Shown piece by piece: positions 34,300 to 43,105 of a stretch of DNA of 64,000 nucleotides; the stretch's first letter is position 1; every line of letters starts with the position of its first letter. The stretch comes from Luteolibacter luteus. GTDB taxonomy: Bacteria > Verrucomicrobiota > Verrucomicrobiia > Verrucomicrobiales > Akkermansiaceae. The stretch spans positions 62,001 through 126,000 of the forward strand of contig NZ_CP051774.1 of NCBI RefSeq assembly GCF_012913485.1, given 5' to 3'. Under the pieces are notes generated by a model. That model ran no database searches. It was not told the origin of the DNA and saw only the letters and a list, made by a program, of their open reading frames with translations. The position numbers and the translations under genes were made by a program.

Positions 34300-35229
34300 A
34301 TGACGCTGAGCCAATTGAGATTCGCGGCCGCCGTCGCCCGGGCCGGATCCTTCACCACGGCGGCTGCGGAATGCTTCGCCACGCAGCCCTCCCTGTCGAA
34401 CGCCGTGGCCCAGCTCGAGGACGAGCTCGGGGAAAAGCTCTTCGTCCGGACCACGCGGAAGGTCGGGCTCACGCCCTTCGGCGAGCAGATGCTACCGGAG
34501 ATCCTCCGCATTCTGAGAGCCCAGGAAGATCTGGAGGAGAAGGCGAAGGCCTTCCTCTCCCCTCCCCGTCCGATCATCAGGATCGGGGTCTCTCCGCTGC
34601 TGGGCACGGAATTCCTCTCGCTTCTCTTCGAGCCCTTCCGCGATCAACACAAGGCGCTGGAAATCGTGCTCCGGGAAATGAACATGTCCGAGCTGGGCCA
34701 GATGCTGGAGGCGGGCCAGCTCGACTTCGTCCTCGGCGTGGCCGGCTCCGGCGAAGGCAAGCTGGAGAGCACCTTCCTCTATCAGGAGCCGCTGCTCTAT
34801 TTGCAAAAGGGCGGCCCCGCTTCCCGCGCCTCCGGGAAAGCGGTCCGCCTTGCCGAGATCGCGGATGAGACCTTCGTGATGGTGCCGGATACCTGTGGCC
34901 TGGCGAAGACCGTGCGCAGCCTCTTCCGCAGCCATCGCAAGACCCTGAAGGAGTATTCAGGCGAGGCGATGAGCTACCGGGTGCTGGAACAATGGACCGC
35001 CCTCGGCATCGGCTCCGCAATCGTCCCGGAGTCAAAGCTGATCGGAAAACGCTCCGGCTCCGCGCGGATCCTCGACAAGAAAGGAGCGGAGGTCTCGATC
35101 TCCTACGAGGCGACCTGGAAGAAGGAGTCGGAGAAGATCAAGCACATCAAGGACTTCGCCACCTACCTGAAGAAGGTCGTGCCCGCACTCGGCAGTGGCA
35201 TGGCAAAGGGATCCCGGAAGCTCCGCTAG
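34300..35229 (+). CDS. LysR-family transcriptional regulator
   Basis: A 309-residue LysR regulator. ATG 34300 gives MTLSQLRFAAAVARAGSFTT, the standard first helix; GTG 34288 is possible but less likely. The winged helix-turn-helix spans residues ~1-60 (AAECFATQPSLSNAVAQLED). RIGVSPLLGTEFLSLL begins the periplasmic-binding-like effector domain. It is divergent from the SDR gene and probably controls it. The inducer is not predictable. Confidence 0.92.
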   Translation: MTLSQLRFAAAVARAGSFTTAAAECFATQPSLSNAVAQLEDELGEKLFVRTTRKVGLTPFGEQMLPEILRILRAQEDLEEKAKAFLSPPRPIIRIGVSPLLGTEFLSLLFEPFRDQHKALEIVLREMNMSELGQMLEAGQLDFVLGVAGSGEGKLESTFLYQEPLLYLQKGGPASRASGKAVRLAEIADETFVMVPDTCGLAKTVRSLFRSHRKTLKEYSGEAMSYRVLEQWTALGIGSAIVPESKLIGKRSGSARILDKKGAEVSISYEATWKKESEKIKHIKDFATYLKKVVPALGSGMAKGSRKLR

Positions 35230-35334
35230 CACCCCGCGTGAAACGCACGGAAGACCTTGATCTCCCCCCCGCATGGCATTCGCCGATCTTGCAGCCTGCC
35301 AGGTTGAGGAATTCACTTCACGCGACACCCGCCC

Positions 35335-35811
35335 ATGCGCTATCGCCCCTTTCGATCCCTGACCTTCTGGCTCGGAGTTCCCGGGCTCTTGTTCCTGCTC
35401 TGGGCGTGGGCGGATTCCATGCGCTACTTGTCCGCGGCCTCCTACGATGCGGAGTTCCGCCTGGCGGACGGTGACACCTCCATCCGGAACCGATCGATCT
35501 CCAATCAGGGAGGCGATGTCTCGCTGACCTGGAGCTGGCCCGACAGCAGTGGCTACAAGCTGCTTTCCCGCAAGTTCCACTCGAAACAGCGTAAGATCTA
35601 CGAGACAAAGGACTGGCTGCCCCTCCCCGCCTATCTCGTCATCCGCAACTACCCCGGCACCATCTACTACAATCTTAGTATTCCGCACTGGTTCCTCCTC
35701 CTCTGCTACGGCTTTGCCTGGACGGTGCTCATGCTTTTCCAATGGCTCATCGTGAAGCGGATCAAGGCCGGACAGCTCGCACTGGAGGAAGGAGCGCACC
35801 CGGCCTCCTGA
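35335..35811 (+). CDS. Small two-TM membrane protein (paralog of the one at 32427)
   Basis: A 158-residue protein. MRYRPFRSLTFWLGVPGLLF is the first helix region, and SIPHWFLLLCYGFAWTVLML is the second. The ~90 residues between are polar and likely extracytoplasmic, unrelated in detail to the paralog's middle. It lies 105 bases after the LysR gene. The pair may have arisen by duplication followed by divergence of the exposed region. Function unknown. Confidence 0.72.
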   Translation: MRYRPFRSLTFWLGVPGLLFLLWAWADSMRYLSAASYDAEFRLADGDTSIRNRSISNQGGDVSLTWSWPDSSGYKLLSRKFHSKQRKIYETKDWLPLPAYLVIRNYPGTIYYNLSIPHWFLLLCYGFAWTVLMLFQWLIVKRIKAGQLALEEGAHPAS

Positions 35812-36073
35812 AGAGGCCTGCCAAGGCACATTGAGACCCTCCGTCACAGGTCCGGAGACCAAGCCTCCTGGGCATTGGAGAGCGCCCGCGAGACGGATTC
35901 GGAGAGAACAATGGCGCGCCGAGGTCGGCTTGCGTGGAGGCGTTCCGATACCCTGACCCTCCCCCGAGGCGTCTCCCCAATTACGGAATAATACGAAACG
36001 CGATCGCGGTATTTGCAAAATTTGCAGGGTTGATATTTAAGAAATGCTTCTCAAGCACCCACCCCACTAATCA

Positions 36074-36835
36074 ATGATCCTCAATCATTACCTCCCCCTA
36101 GCAGCACTCCTGTTTTCGCTCAGCCCTGCAAAAAGTGCAGTCGTCGTCAGTTACGCGGAAACGCCGGGTCAATACAATAGCACGCTGGAGCATACCTCGG
36201 TCTATAACTTCGATGACCGGGCCACGGGCAACTACAGCAACGTGACCACCGGGATCGGCACCTACGACACCCTCACCATCAATCCGGTCGACCAATACGG
36301 CGGCGCGGGCGACCCCAATGGTTCGCAGTATGCCGTCCAAGGAGCCAACGGCCCGGGCGCTACCACGCTGACACTGGACATCGATGCCGGCTACTTCGGC
36401 CTCTGGTGGTCCGCCGGTGATAACCAGAACGTCCTGGAGTTTTACAACGACACCGATCTCGTCGCCCGCTTCACTACCCAGACACTGCTCACGGCAATCA
36501 CCGCCGCGGGTGGATACCAGGGCAACCCCGCCAGCGGCACCTATCACGGCAACAACAGCAGCGAGCCCTATGCCTTCGTGAACTTCTTCGGCGTCGGCGA
36601 CACCACTTGGAACCGCATCGTCTTCACGAACACCTCCGGCAGCGGCTTCGAAAGCGACAACCACACCATCCGCGAGCTCACCTGGGGTGGCTACACCCCG
36701 GAAATCGGACAGCCTCTCCCCGGCATCACCGTCGCCCAGGTGGAGGGGAATACGGTCACCGTCGTGCCGGAGCCCGCAGCCGCCGCCCTCGGCGCCTTCG
36801 GCATGCTGGGTCTCCTGATCCGCCGCCGCCGCTAA
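36074..36835 (+). CDS. PEP-CTERM sorted secreted protein
   Basis: A 253-residue protein with signal peptide (residues ~1-21, MILNHYLPLAALLFSLSPAK) and a Gly/Asn/Thr-rich beta-type body. It ends VVPEPAAAALGAFGMLGLL followed by an R-R-R-R tail: a canonical PEP-CTERM signal for the exosortase at 16.8 kb. The adhesin-like middle has no recognised family. The gene stands alone between the small membrane protein and the repeat-protein cluster. A possible promoter (TTGCAA at 36013, TATTTA at 36034) is weak because the spacer is 15 bases. Confidence 0.9.
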   Translation: MILNHYLPLAALLFSLSPAKSAVVVSYAETPGQYNSTLEHTSVYNFDDRATGNYSNVTTGIGTYDTLTINPVDQYGGAGDPNGSQYAVQGANGPGATTLTLDIDAGYFGLWWSAGDNQNVLEFYNDTDLVARFTTQTLLTAITAAGGYQGNPASGTYHGNNSSEPYAFVNFFGVGDTTWNRIVFTNTSGSGFESDNHTIRELTWGGYTPEIGQPLPGITVAQVEGNTVTVVPEPAAAALGAFGMLGLLIRRRR

Positions 36836-36864
36836 CTAGAACCCTTCGTCCCCGGACTCACCGT

Positions 36865-36894
36865 CATGCCGCGTCCCCCCCAGGGCGCGGCATG
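36865..36894. other. Hairpin after the PEP-CTERM gene, weak terminator
   Basis: CATGCCGCG pairs with CGCGGCATG (9 bp, twelve-base C-rich loop) 29 bases after the stop. No T-tract follows, so intrinsic termination is doubtful. Confidence 0.45.
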
Positions 36895-36928
36895 AGCTGT
36901 TTCAGGCGATCAGGGCCACCCCCCCCCT

Positions 36929-38230
36929 TCACTCCCCCAGGGCCTCGCGATCCGCCTTCGGCAAAGACTTGCGCCACTCTCCCGCGGCACCCGCATCCGT
37001 GCTCTTCCACACGGCATCCAGAGCACGGAGGGCATCGGCCCGAATGGCAGGATCCGAGATGCGTGAACTAAAGTGCACCGCGTCATCGAAGTTCCGCAGG
37101 CTGGCGAAACCACGGATCGCGCGCTCGTAGAACTCATCGCGAAAGCCGCCTTCCGGCATCTTCCCCAGCCATTCCGCGACCTTGCCTGCATCACTCGTGA
37201 TCGCGATGGAAAGGGTGCTCCACGCCGCTTCGGGGATCGACTCGAGATCGGGATTCCGCGCGAGCCAATCCTGGAAGGCCTTTCCCTTGTCGGTTTCGGA
37301 ATTCAGGATCACCAGATCCAGCCTCGCCCGCTCCCCGGCATCGATATTCTCAAGTGCGGCCAGTCGTGCCACGGCAGCCTCCGGATCGCGGCGCGCTTCG
37401 GTGGATAGGATCTCCTCGTCCGCTTCGCTCACCTTTCCCTCCGGGACGCCCCGGCGGGCCATCTCGAGCAGGCCATCGATAACCGCTCCCTGTTCAAAGC
37501 CCTCGCTGACCAATCGCGAGATCATCGAATCCCGGTCCCCTTCGCTCAGCATGGAAAGCTCCTTCGCCGCGCGATCAAAGTCGGATCGGGAAAGATTGCT
37601 CACCAGGTTCGAAAGCATCATCTGCCGGTGCTTCACGACCGACTCCGGCAGATCATCCCGCTTCAGCCAAGCGAGCGCCGCCTCCGCATCCGCCTCACCC
37701 CAGGCACCGATGGCGAGGGAGCGGCAGAAGAAATCCATCCGCCCTCCGGAAACACATCTCTCGATCGCGGCAGGCCCGTCCTTCACCGCCCAGGCTTTCA
37801 GCACCTCCAGGCGCAGCATGAAGTGGGCAGGCAGCCCGGTTCCCGTGTTCGGCAGTTCCTTGAAGAAAGCTTCCAGCTCCTCCGGAGCCAGCGTCGCGAG
37901 CATGCGGTGGGTCTCCTGGTCCAGATCCCAGTTCAACCCGCTGGACGGTGAAGCGCGCCACAGGTCCTTCAGCTTCTGCTTCACCTCCGCGACGCGGCGC
38001 GCGCGTGCCTCGGGCGACTCATCGGCCGGCGAACCCTCCTTTGCTGAAAGAAAGCCGCGCTTTGCCCGAGACATCCCGGGCGAATCCCCGGCACCCGCTT
38101 TCATCGGGCGCTCTCCGGATACTCCCGCCGCCTCCGGCACGAAGGCATAGCCGAGCCATCCCGATAGCGCGAAGACACCCAGCGCGATTCCACTGCGCAG
38201 GATCGTGATCCGCTTACTGCTCGTCTCCAT
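36929..38230 (-). CDS. Membrane-anchored helical-repeat protein (paralog of the one at 41227)
   Basis: A 433-residue protein. ATG 38230 gives an N-terminal membrane helix (SGIALGVFALSGWLGYAFVP). The rest is alpha-helical with repeated acidic units of the type D-P-x-A-A-x-x-W/R-L. Its order of motifs matches the plus-strand gene at 41227 throughout: AWAVKDGPAAIE near residue 130 and the C-terminal W-x-x-x-x-A-G-x-A-x-x-W-x-x-S-L-P. It overlaps the upstream paralog by 17 bases on the minus strand and is probably co-translated with it. No catalytic residues recognised; a surface or periplasmic scaffold role is an inference. Confidence 0.72.
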   Translation of the reverse strand: METSSKRITILRSGIALGVFALSGWLGYAFVPEAAGVSGERPMKAGAGDSPGMSRAKRGFLSAKEGSPADESPEARARRVAEVKQKLKDLWRASPSSGLNWDLDQETHRMLATLAPEELEAFFKELPNTGTGLPAHFMLRLEVLKAWAVKDGPAAIERCVSGGRMDFFCRSLAIGAWGEADAEAALAWLKRDDLPESVVKHRQMMLSNLVSNLSRSDFDRAAKELSMLSEGDRDSMISRLVSEGFEQGAVIDGLLEMARRGVPEGKVSEADEEILSTEARRDPEAAVARLAALENIDAGERARLDLVILNSETDKGKAFQDWLARNPDLESIPEAAWSTLSIAITSDAGKVAEWLGKMPEGGFRDEFYERAIRGFASLRNFDDAVHFSSRISDPAIRADALRALDAVWKSTDAGAAGEWRKSLPKADREALGE

Positions 38231-39425
38231 GATCCTCCCGGGTGATGTAGTTCGCGACGTCCGGGGCGGCGCTTCCCAGCCAGCGCGCGGCGGCATCGGG
38301 ATCCTGCTTTTCCCAGCGATCGTAGAAGGAACGCAGCCGCTTGCCCTGGTGATTGCGCCAATCTTCGCCCGAGCGATTCGCCAGCATCTCCAGATTCACG
38401 CCCGTCACCGCATCAGCGAGCACCCGTCGCGGGTTCTCATGGGCATCCAGCCATTCCGTGGCCGCCGCCTCGTCCCTTTCGATCCACCGGTTGAAAGCGA
38501 TGCCGCGTTCTTTCTCGTTGCCGGCATCCGGGTGCGCCTCCAGCCATGCCACGGCCTCCGCGGGCTTCTCGCCACTGAATCTCTGCAAGCTCGCGGAGCG
38601 CTCCGCGGCCAAAGCCTGGGGTTCCAGCGGCAAGCTCTCCATCAGCTCCAGCGCGGCCTGCGGCGAGGAGCTTGCCGTGGCCCGCATCATTGCTTGGGCC
38701 GCCACCGAGCGCTCGGAGCTGCTCATTCCCTCCAGCATCGCAAAGCAGCGCTCGCGCTCCTCCGCACTGCCCGCCATCGAGCGCGCGAGGATGCCGATCA
38801 ACTCCCGGCGCACTCCTTCCGGCATCCGCTTGGATTTCTCCAGCGCCACCTCCGCGGGATCGGCCAGCATCGCCGTGGCGCGCAGGGACTCCGGTCTCAG
38901 CCATGGTGACTTCTTCACATTCGCCGTGGCCCATTGGTAAGCAGCGTCCGGATCATTCTCCATCCAAGTGCCCAGCACGCCACCGAGCACGACCTCCTTC
39001 ACGCTACTCTCCTCCCGCTCCGCAATCGAGGCGAGTGCCGCCTGCGGATCCAACTGCGCCCAGCGAGAAAGCAGCATCACCGCCACCACATTTCTCCCGC
39101 TACCTTCCAGCGGATCCCCGGCGATGAGCATGGCCTCGTCCAACTGTGCCAGGTCAAAGCCGCGGATCTTGTCCCAAGCGGGAATCAAAGTCGCGTGCTG
39201 AGGAGCCTTCGTCGTCTCCGCCATCATCCGGCGGATCTGCGCGGGAAAGTCCTCCACCGCATCCCGCGAACGGTCGTCATCTCGCACAGCCGACCTCGTG
39301 GCACCTTGGCCCGATGAAGAAATCGCCTCCGGATTTGCCTTCCGCTCCCGCAGCGAATAGCCCGCCCAGCCGGAGAGGATGGCACCGCCCAGAAGAAAGG
39401 CGAGATAGCGCAAAGACGAGGGCAT
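38214..39425 (-). CDS. Membrane-anchored helical-repeat protein (paralog of the one at 40019)
   Basis: A 403-residue protein from ATG 39425. N-terminal helix: YLAFLLGGAILSGWAGYSLR. Repeats include LLSRWAQLDPQAALASIAER and GTWMENDPDAAYQWA. It lines up end to end with the protein at 40019-41230, including AWDKIRGFDLAQLDEAM versus EWEKIRSLSIPQVKEAL and the closing A-x-x-W-L-x-S-A. It is transcribed away from the plus-strand copy, so the two form a mirror-image pair around the YCII gene. Function unknown. Confidence 0.72.
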   Translation of the reverse strand: MPSSLRYLAFLLGGAILSGWAGYSLRERKANPEAISSSGQGATRSAVRDDDRSRDAVEDFPAQIRRMMAETTKAPQHATLIPAWDKIRGFDLAQLDEAMLIAGDPLEGSGRNVVAVMLLSRWAQLDPQAALASIAEREESSVKEVVLGGVLGTWMENDPDAAYQWATANVKKSPWLRPESLRATAMLADPAEVALEKSKRMPEGVRRELIGILARSMAGSAEERERCFAMLEGMSSSERSVAAQAMMRATASSSPQAALELMESLPLEPQALAAERSASLQRFSGEKPAEAVAWLEAHPDAGNEKERGIAFNRWIERDEAAATEWLDAHENPRRVLADAVTGVNLEMLANRSGEDWRNHQGKRLRSFYDRWEKQDPDAAARWLGSAAPDVANYITREDHGDEQ

Positions 39426-39593
39426 CGATAAGTCTTCATCCCATAACGAACATGCCCCCCAAGCGTCAAGCAGGCCGCATTTTCCCGCACCCCATAATTC
39501 CCCGCATCCAATGTCCCGTTGCCGCCCTCCCGTCCGTCGTTATCCTGAAGGCAGGCACATCGCCCGCCCGGAAACCATCCACTGGAAGACGCC

Positions 39594-39944
39594 ATGAAAG
39601 AATACCTGGTCACCGTTCACCACGCCGATGACTTCGATCCCGCCACCGAGGACGAAGCGATGGATCGCGCGATCGATGAACTCAATGAGGAGATGATCGC
39701 CGCCGGCATCCGCGTCTTCGTCGGCGGCCTGCACCATGCCAGCACGGCACGGTCCCTGCGCGCGCAGCCCGATGGCACGGTGAGCGTCACCGAGGGCTCC
39801 TATCTCCAGGGCAAGGAACACGCCTGCGGATTCTGGGTGCTGGAGGCGGAGGACATGGACGAAGCCGTGGAGTGGGGCCGCAAGGCCGCGCTCGCTTGCC
39901 GCGCCCCCATCGAGGTCCGGGAGTTCCATGAAGCACCGGAATAG
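39594..39944 (+). CDS. YCII-related domain protein
   Basis: A 116-residue protein matching the YCII/YciI-like (DGPF-type) family. MKEYLVTVHHADD is the first strand; GGLHHASTARSLRAQPDGTVSVTEGSYLQGKE is the core; FWVLEAEDMDEAVEWGRK is the C-terminal strand and helix. Family members are small ferredoxin-fold proteins often linked to ECF sigma factors; some are thought to be enzymes. No sigma factor is in this window. It sits between the two mirror-image repeat-protein operons. Confidence 0.88.
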   Translation: MKEYLVTVHHADDFDPATEDEAMDRAIDELNEEMIAAGIRVFVGGLHHASTARSLRAQPDGTVSVTEGSYLQGKEHACGFWVLEAEDMDEAVEWGRKAALACRAPIEVREFHEAPE

Positions 39945-40018
39945 CCGGACTTTCTCAACGCCGCTTCTGGAAAAGCACGCTCGACTCATGGTAGGCGCTC
40001 GGATGGATTATCTCATCC

Positions 40019-41230
40019 ATGAGTCGCTTTCCCGGTCTCTACCCCGTCTCCGTCGCGGTCCTCGCAGGTCTCGCCGGATGGATGGCCTACGGACTTGGGA
40101 AAGGCCCGAGCCCGGCTTCACAAGTCGCGGCTACCCTGCCTAAACAGCCGCCCGCCCATGCGGGTCCCGGCACGCCGCCCTCACGCGATGCAAGGCAGCC
40201 ACTCGATCTCCCCGCGGAGATCGCCCGCCTGTGCCAGCTCGACACGGAGCACTTTTACCAATGGCAGCGCCTTGAGGAGTGGGAGAAGATCCGCAGCCTC
40301 AGCATCCCGCAGGTAAAGGAAGCCCTGCAACTCATCGCTGCCACGGACGCGAAGTTTTCCACCCGGCTGCTCAAGGAAATGCTCTATGCCCGCTGGGCGG
40401 AGCTCGATCCCGAAGAAGCGATGGCCGCGGTCGCGGCTCACAAGGGCGAGCAAGCTCTCGGTAGTTCCGCGCTGTGGACCTGGGTGCAGCGCGATCCGGA
40501 AGCCGCCCAGCGTTGGCAGGAAAAGAATGGCGAACTCGCTGCTCAACTTGGCATGAACGGGATGCTCGCCGAGCTCCTCTTGAAAGAGGAACCCGCCATC
40601 GCCTTGGAGAAAGCCACCCATCTCGGCAAGGACGTGCGGGCCAGGATCCTTGCTTACCTTCCCGCGCTGATGGTGGAAACCGGGGACTCCCGTGCGGAAT
40701 TCCGGCGCATTCTCGACACTCTTCCCAACGACGAGCGCAAGAGGCTCCGGGACCTGTTCGCAAGAAGCTGGTGCGGCTTTGATCCGGAATCGGGTCTCGC
40801 CGGACTGAGCGAGCTGATCCCGGACAAGCCGCAGCAGGACAGCGTGCGCGACTACACCCTGAAACGCTGGGGCGCGCGGCTGCCCGCCGAGGCATTGGCG
40901 TGGATGAAGGAGCACCCGGAAGAATCGAACCCCGGACAACAGGCTTACGTCTGGAGAGAGTGGGTCGAAGTGCGACCGCAGGATGCCATGGAGTGGCTGA
41001 AGTCCCGCGGCCCGGACGCAGAGCTGGCGGAAGCCATCACGCGCCACCTGCAGAGCTTCGCCACCAGTGATCCCTTCACCCGCCCCATTTCAGGACAGCG
41101 GCAGGCCGCGGGGCTGCGGCGCAGCTATGAGATCTGGTCCCGAGCGAAGCCCGCGGAAGCCGCCCAATGGCTGATGTCCGCGGATCCGAAGGTCGCCGCT
41201 ACCATCACCCAAGCTGCACCCACCGAATGA
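40019..41230 (+). CDS. Membrane-anchored helical-repeat protein
   Basis: A 403-residue protein. Residues 5-25 form a membrane helix (PGLYPVSVAVLAGLAGWMAY), followed by a Pro/Ala linker and a helical-repeat body with LYARWAELDPEEAMAAVAAH and ALAWMKEHPEESN. It is the direct homolog of the minus-strand gene at 38214-39425 (same length). Its stop overlaps the ATG of the next repeat gene (ATGA), so the two genes form an operon that mirrors the divergent pair. No catalytic motifs. Confidence 0.72.
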   Translation: MSRFPGLYPVSVAVLAGLAGWMAYGLGKGPSPASQVAATLPKQPPAHAGPGTPPSRDARQPLDLPAEIARLCQLDTEHFYQWQRLEEWEKIRSLSIPQVKEALQLIAATDAKFSTRLLKEMLYARWAELDPEEAMAAVAAHKGEQALGSSALWTWVQRDPEAAQRWQEKNGELAAQLGMNGMLAELLLKEEPAIALEKATHLGKDVRARILAYLPALMVETGDSRAEFRRILDTLPNDERKRLRDLFARSWCGFDPESGLAGLSELIPDKPQQDSVRDYTLKRWGARLPAEALAWMKEHPEESNPGQQAYVWREWVEVRPQDAMEWLKSRGPDAELAEAITRHLQSFATSDPFTRPISGQRQAAGLRRSYEIWSRAKPAEAAQWLMSADPKVAATITQAAPTE

Positions 41231-42498
41231 AAGCGGCCCCTTCCACCCTTCCCCGTCGCGCGGGAATCGCCATCGCCGCGATCGGCCTCACGGCGCTTGC
41301 GGGCTACGGCATCGGTCGTACTTCGCGCGAGACACTTTCGGCGCCCGCCCTCGAATCGCAGGCGGTGAAAACCACGGATCCCGGATTGTCAGAGATTACC
41401 GGGAAGGAAACCCAAGCGCCCTCGAAAGAAGAACGCGCCAAGCAGGTGGCGCGCATCAAGGCCCAGGTGCTGGAGCTCGGCGGTACCCGGCCGGTCATGT
41501 ATGATCTGGAAACGGACCGCGAGATCGCCGCGCTGCTGGCTCAATTGAGCAACGAGGAACTCGGCGACTTTTTCCGGGAGGCCACCGCGAGCTCCCGCAA
41601 TTACGGCGACCGCTTGCGCATAATCGAAGCATGGGCTGTCAGGGATGGTCCCGCCGCGATCGAAGGTGCTTCGCTGCGGGTCGACGAATGGGCCTTGGCC
41701 GTGGAAGCCTACCAGGCATGGGGCGCGAAGGATCCGGATGCCGCATTGAGATGGCTCCGCGAGGGCGAACTCTCCGACTACGCGAAAGAGCACAGGGTCC
41801 TGCTCCGCAAGAATTTCCTCTATCAGCTGATGCGCACGGAGCCGGAAAAGGCGCTCACCGAAGTCCCCCATCTCGATAAGGACGAGAAGAAGGACATCCT
41901 CCGGTTCGCCGCCGCCAGTGCCGTCCAGGAACACGACGAGGCGAAGCTCGCGCAGCTGGCGGAATTCGCCGCCGGAGCCGACGAGGAAGCGCGCGACGCG
42001 ATCGAGATGGGACAAGCCAATAGCCTCGGCCTGATGGATTACACGAAAGGCTTCGAGTACATCGATGGCCTCGATACCACCGCGGCGAAAAAAGCGGATC
42101 TCGAAATGAGCGTGCTGGAAGCCGTGCCGGAGGAAAAGCTACGCGAGAGCATGGACACCTGGATGGCCCGCCATCCGGACGGGCAAGACATCCCGGAACG
42201 CATGTGGGAAATGCTCGGACAAAAGCTCATCCTCCATCGCGAGGGAATGCGTGCCTGGCTGGAGGACCTCCAACCCGGCCCCACGCGGGATGCCTTCTAC
42301 CAGGAAAGCGTGCGCCACTTCGTCTCCGCCGGAGAGCGTGACAAGGCACTAGGCTACATCGGCATGATCGAAGACCCCGGCCAACGCGGCACCGCCCTCC
42401 GCACCATGCGGAGGATGTGGACGGAGTCGAACGCCGGCGAAGCAAAGGCATGGATCGAAAGCCTCCCCGAGAGCGATCGGGCCATGCTCGACAAGTAG
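41227..42498 (+). CDS. Membrane-anchored helical-repeat protein
   Basis: A 423-residue protein from ATG 41227. An N-terminal helix (AGIAIAAIGLTALAGYGIG) precedes an acidic linker with SKEERAKQVARIKAQVLELGG. The repeat body (IEAWAVRDGPAAIEGASL, WGAKDPDAALRWL) and the C-terminal RMWTESNAGEAKAWIESLP match the minus-strand gene at 36929 collinearly. Translationally coupled to the upstream repeat gene. It ends 11 bases before the 3' end of the opposing minus-strand operon. Confidence 0.72.
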   Translation: MKAAPSTLPRRAGIAIAAIGLTALAGYGIGRTSRETLSAPALESQAVKTTDPGLSEITGKETQAPSKEERAKQVARIKAQVLELGGTRPVMYDLETDREIAALLAQLSNEELGDFFREATASSRNYGDRLRIIEAWAVRDGPAAIEGASLRVDEWALAVEAYQAWGAKDPDAALRWLREGELSDYAKEHRVLLRKNFLYQLMRTEPEKALTEVPHLDKDEKKDILRFAAASAVQEHDEAKLAQLAEFAAGADEEARDAIEMGQANSLGLMDYTKGFEYIDGLDTTAAKKADLEMSVLEAVPEEKLRESMDTWMARHPDGQDIPERMWEMLGQKLILHREGMRAWLEDLQPGPTRDAFYQESVRHFVSAGERDKALGYIGMIEDPGQRGTALRTMRRMWTESNAGEAKAWIESLPESDRAMLDK

Positions 42499-42508
42499 GA
42501 CATCCCCA

Positions 42509-43105
42509 TCACCCGTCCTTCACCTTCTCCTCGACCGCCTTCCGCCCCGACTCCGGCAGAGCATCCATCACCTCCCCGCGCTTCGCTTCATCCAAGCCCC
42601 TGATCGCAACCAACCATCTTCCCTTCAAGCTCACCGTCGAGACGCCATAGCGCTTGCTCTCGATGATCGACCACATCACCGCGGGCTCCCTCCGGAAGAC
42701 ATCCTGGAAATTCACCAGCAGCTCGTAGTCATCCGGCGTCTCTTTCATCACCGTATCCAGCGCCGCCTCCCAGTCTTCCTTGATCCACTGCTTCAGGATC
42801 TCTGTGCTCGCCTTCAAGCGCTCAGGCCGGTCGAGCCCCTCATACGCCAGCGCCTTCCACGCCAGGCGATGCACGCTCGCCTGCGGCCCCTCATGGGCAG
42901 GCCGTGCCGGAGCCTTTCCCGAGACCTTGGCACGGTCCGCGTCTCCTGCACCTGCGCTCGCGATCGCGGCCGGCGCATCCGCCTTGCCCATCGTCGACGC
43001 TTCCACATCGGGCCGGAAGAACCAGATCCCCGCGGCCAAGGCCACCGCGTGAGTGGCGATCCATGGCAGGGCCTTGCGAAATTTCGTGGAGTCCATCGCG
43101 GTCAC
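42509..43105 (-). CDS. Short membrane-anchored helical-repeat protein
   Basis: A 198-residue protein, about half the length of its neighbours. GTG 43105 overlaps the upstream stop (GTGA); ATG 43096 is the alternative. It has one membrane helix near residues 13-29 (LPWIATHAVALAAGIWF) and then a single helical region with EDWEAALDTVMKETP. It may be a truncated or compact family member. It is coupled to the upstream longer repeat gene. Function unknown. Confidence 0.62.
   Translation of the reverse strand: MTAMDSTKFRKALPWIATHAVALAAGIWFFRPDVEASTMGKADAPAAIASAGAGDADRAKVSGKAPARPAHEGPQASVHRLAWKALAYEGLDRPERLKASTEILKQWIKEDWEAALDTVMKETPDDYELLVNFQDVFRREPAVMWSIIESKRYGVSTVSLKGRWLVAIRGLDEAKRGEVMDALPESGRKAVEEKVKDG

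Noticed and set aside
36013..36039. Promoter for the second PEP-CTERM gene
   Set aside because: TTGCAA and TATTTA are separated by only 15 bases and match consensus weakly, so it is not listed as a feature.
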